Shown here: positions 17,283 through 18,053 of the stretch, one piece after another | Numbering within the stretch: position 1 is the stretch's first letter | Layout: every line of letters starts with the position of its first letter | Source: Eubacteriales bacterium | GTDB taxonomy: Bacteria > Bacillota_A > Clostridia > Christensenellales > Aristaeellaceae | Direction of reading: 5' to 3' | DNA: 18,053 bases | Assembly: GCA_029974035.1 (NCBI GenBank) | Contig: JARKQG010000103.1 | Span: forward strand, 1 to 18,053 | Program-made: the position numbers and the translations under genes | Notes under the pieces: model-generated | Seen by the model: the letters and a program-made list of their open reading frames with translations, nothing else | Told to the model about the DNA's origin: nothing | Database searches by the model: none

Positions 17283-17871
17283 GCTCAGGGGAAAGCGCAT
17301 CGCCGTCGCCGTCACCGGCTCTTTCTGCACCTTCGACAGCGTGTTTGACGCGCTGGAGGACCTGAAAGACGCCGAACTGTACCCCATTCTCTCCGAAAGA
17401 GTGTACGCCATGGACACCCGCTTCGGCACGGCCGCCGCAATCCGCGCGCGGTTGGAGGCGATTTGCGGCCGCGGGTGCTGGCATACGATTCAGGAAGTCG
17501 AGCCCATCGGCCCGCAAAAACTGATGGATCTGGTCGTTGTCGCGCCGTGTACGGGCAACACGCTGGCCAAGATCGCCTGCGGCATCACCGATACTCCGGT
17601 CGCCATGGCCGTCAAATCGCAGCTTCGAAACGCGCGCCCGGTGCTCCTGGGCATCTCCACCAACGACGGGCTCTCGGGCAGCGCCCAAAACATCGGGCGG
17701 CTGCTTGAGCGCAAGCACGTCTACTTCGTACCCTTTGCGCAAGACGACCCGATCCGGAAGCCCGCGTCCCTGGTGCTGGAGGCGGGGGATCTGCGTGCCG
17801 CCGTCCTCAGCGCACTCCGGGGAGAACAGATGCAGCCGATATTGAAGATGAGGGATATTAACAAATTGTGA
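17275..17871 (+). CDS. dpaB: Dipicolinate synthase subunit B (flavoprotein-like)
   Basis: DpaB is the flavoprotein-fold partner of DpaA in dipicolinic acid synthesis. The 198-residue length is usual. It shows the N-terminal GKRIAVAVTGSFCTFDSVF, the TRFGTA segment, VVAPCTGNTLAKIACGITDTPVAMA of the flavoprotein family, and the very characteristic GISTNDGL and VPFAQDDPIRKP. ATG 17275 has AAAGGAG at 17259-17265; an in-frame ATG at 17239 has no ribosome binding site and lies in dpaA. In Bacillus asd-dapG-dapA follow. Here the operon ends and a promoter for another unit begins, without a clear terminator between. Confidence 0.93.
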   Translation: MNELRGKRIAVAVTGSFCTFDSVFDALEDLKDAELYPILSERVYAMDTRFGTAAAIRARLEAICGRGCWHTIQEVEPIGPQKLMDLVVVAPCTGNTLAKIACGITDTPVAMAVKSQLRNARPVLLGISTNDGLSGSAQNIGRLLERKHVYFVPFAQDDPIRKPASLVLEAGDLRAAVLSALRGEQMQPILKMRDINKL

Positions 17872-17897
17872 AGTCAAAAAAAGTCCGAAAAATGCTA

Positions 17898-17929
17898 TTG
17901 ACATTGCTCATACCTCGTGATAATATAAT
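17898..17929 (+). promoter_or_regulatory. Near-consensus promoter with A-rich UP-like region, probably of an rRNA operon
   Basis: A perfect TTGACA lies at 17898-17903. The -10 is TAATAT at 17921-17926 (spacing 17, with TG at 17918-17919). TATAAT at 17924-17929 would need a spacing of 20. A-tracts at 17877-17883 and 17888-17892 sit at -40 to -60 like an UP element. Transcription should start near 17933 and leave the window. Confidence 0.82.
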
Positions 17930-17932
17930 CAG

Positions 17933-18053
17933 GCACGCGAAAAACGGGCGGCAGTTGCGGAAAGGCGTGCAGAGCGATTCTTGAAAACGATACAGCGAGA
18001 GCGAGAGAGAAAGAACAGTCAGATTCTGAAGAGTTAAAGGCTTGGTGTGGGGT
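17933..18053 (+). other. Untranslated leader, probable rRNA operon leader with boxA-like element (truncated)
   Basis: No credible open reading frame or ribosome binding site is seen in these 121 bases. GATTCTTGAAAACGATACAG at 17976-17995 resembles the TCTTTGAAAAC-type boxA/leader sequence found upstream of 16S and 23S rRNA genes in Bacillota. A purine-rich stretch follows (GAGAGCGAGAGAGAAAGAAC). A 16S rRNA start is not reached. A riboswitch or T-box leader is an alternative, but the signature motifs of neither are present. Confidence 0.5.

Noticed and set aside
17933..18053. T-box, lysine or SAM riboswitch upstream of a lysine-pathway gene
   Set aside because: None of the conserved sequence cores of these elements can be seen; the rRNA leader interpretation fits the promoter and boxA-like sequence better.

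Overview
The window is a GC-rich (third codon positions mostly G/C), fully co-directional stretch of a low-diversity housekeeping locus. The order polC / rimP-nusA-rnpM-rplGA-infB / rbfA-nrnA-truB / rpsO-pnp / M16 peptidase / dpaA-dpaB is the conserved Bacillota 'nusA-infB-pnp-dpa' neighbourhood. PolC and the dipicolinate synthase pair point to a spore-forming member of Bacillota, probably a high-GC gut-type Clostridia. The genus cannot be fixed from this sequence. All genes are on the + strand. No mobile element, CRISPR array, tRNA, or defence or secondary-metabolite cluster is visible.

Layout. 1-981: 3' end of polC. 1053-2405: secreted WG-repeat protein, closed by a strong intrinsic terminator (2435-2465). 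2542-2570: sigma-A promoter that opens the transcription/translation operon rimP, nusA, rnpM (ylxR), rplGA (ylxQ), infB, then rbfA, nrnA and truB (2630-10136). 10235-11953: a secreted M23 metallopeptidase with its own promoter, in the place where ribF usually stands. 11970-12362: rpsO with its own promoter and a structured 5' leader that may be an S15 autoregulatory element, followed by a terminator. 12512-14671: pnp and a terminator, whose T-run ends just before the ribosome binding site of an M16 (MlpA-type) peptidase. This is followed by a dimeric-type dUTPase and a strong terminator. 16437-17871: dpaA-dpaB, overlapping, preceded by a sequence resembling a sporulation (sigma-K) promoter. 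17872-18053: A-rich UP-like region, near-consensus promoter and a leader that looks like the start of an rRNA operon, cut off by the window edge.

How the genes work together. RimP, RbfA, IF2, NusA, RnpM, the L7Ae-like protein, TruB, S15 and PNPase cover ribosome and RNA biogenesis, transcription elongation and RNA turnover. NrnA finishes oligonucleotide and pAp turnover after PNPase-type degradation. DpaA/DpaB make the spore-core solute dipicolinic acid. The WG-repeat protein and the M23 peptidase are exported accessory proteins inserted between housekeeping blocks. I did not find a convincing new multi-gene system. The points most worth a second look are the rpsO leader, the M23 gene in the ribF slot, the putative sigma-K promoter, the repeat-rich IF2 N-terminus and the probable rRNA leader at the right edge.
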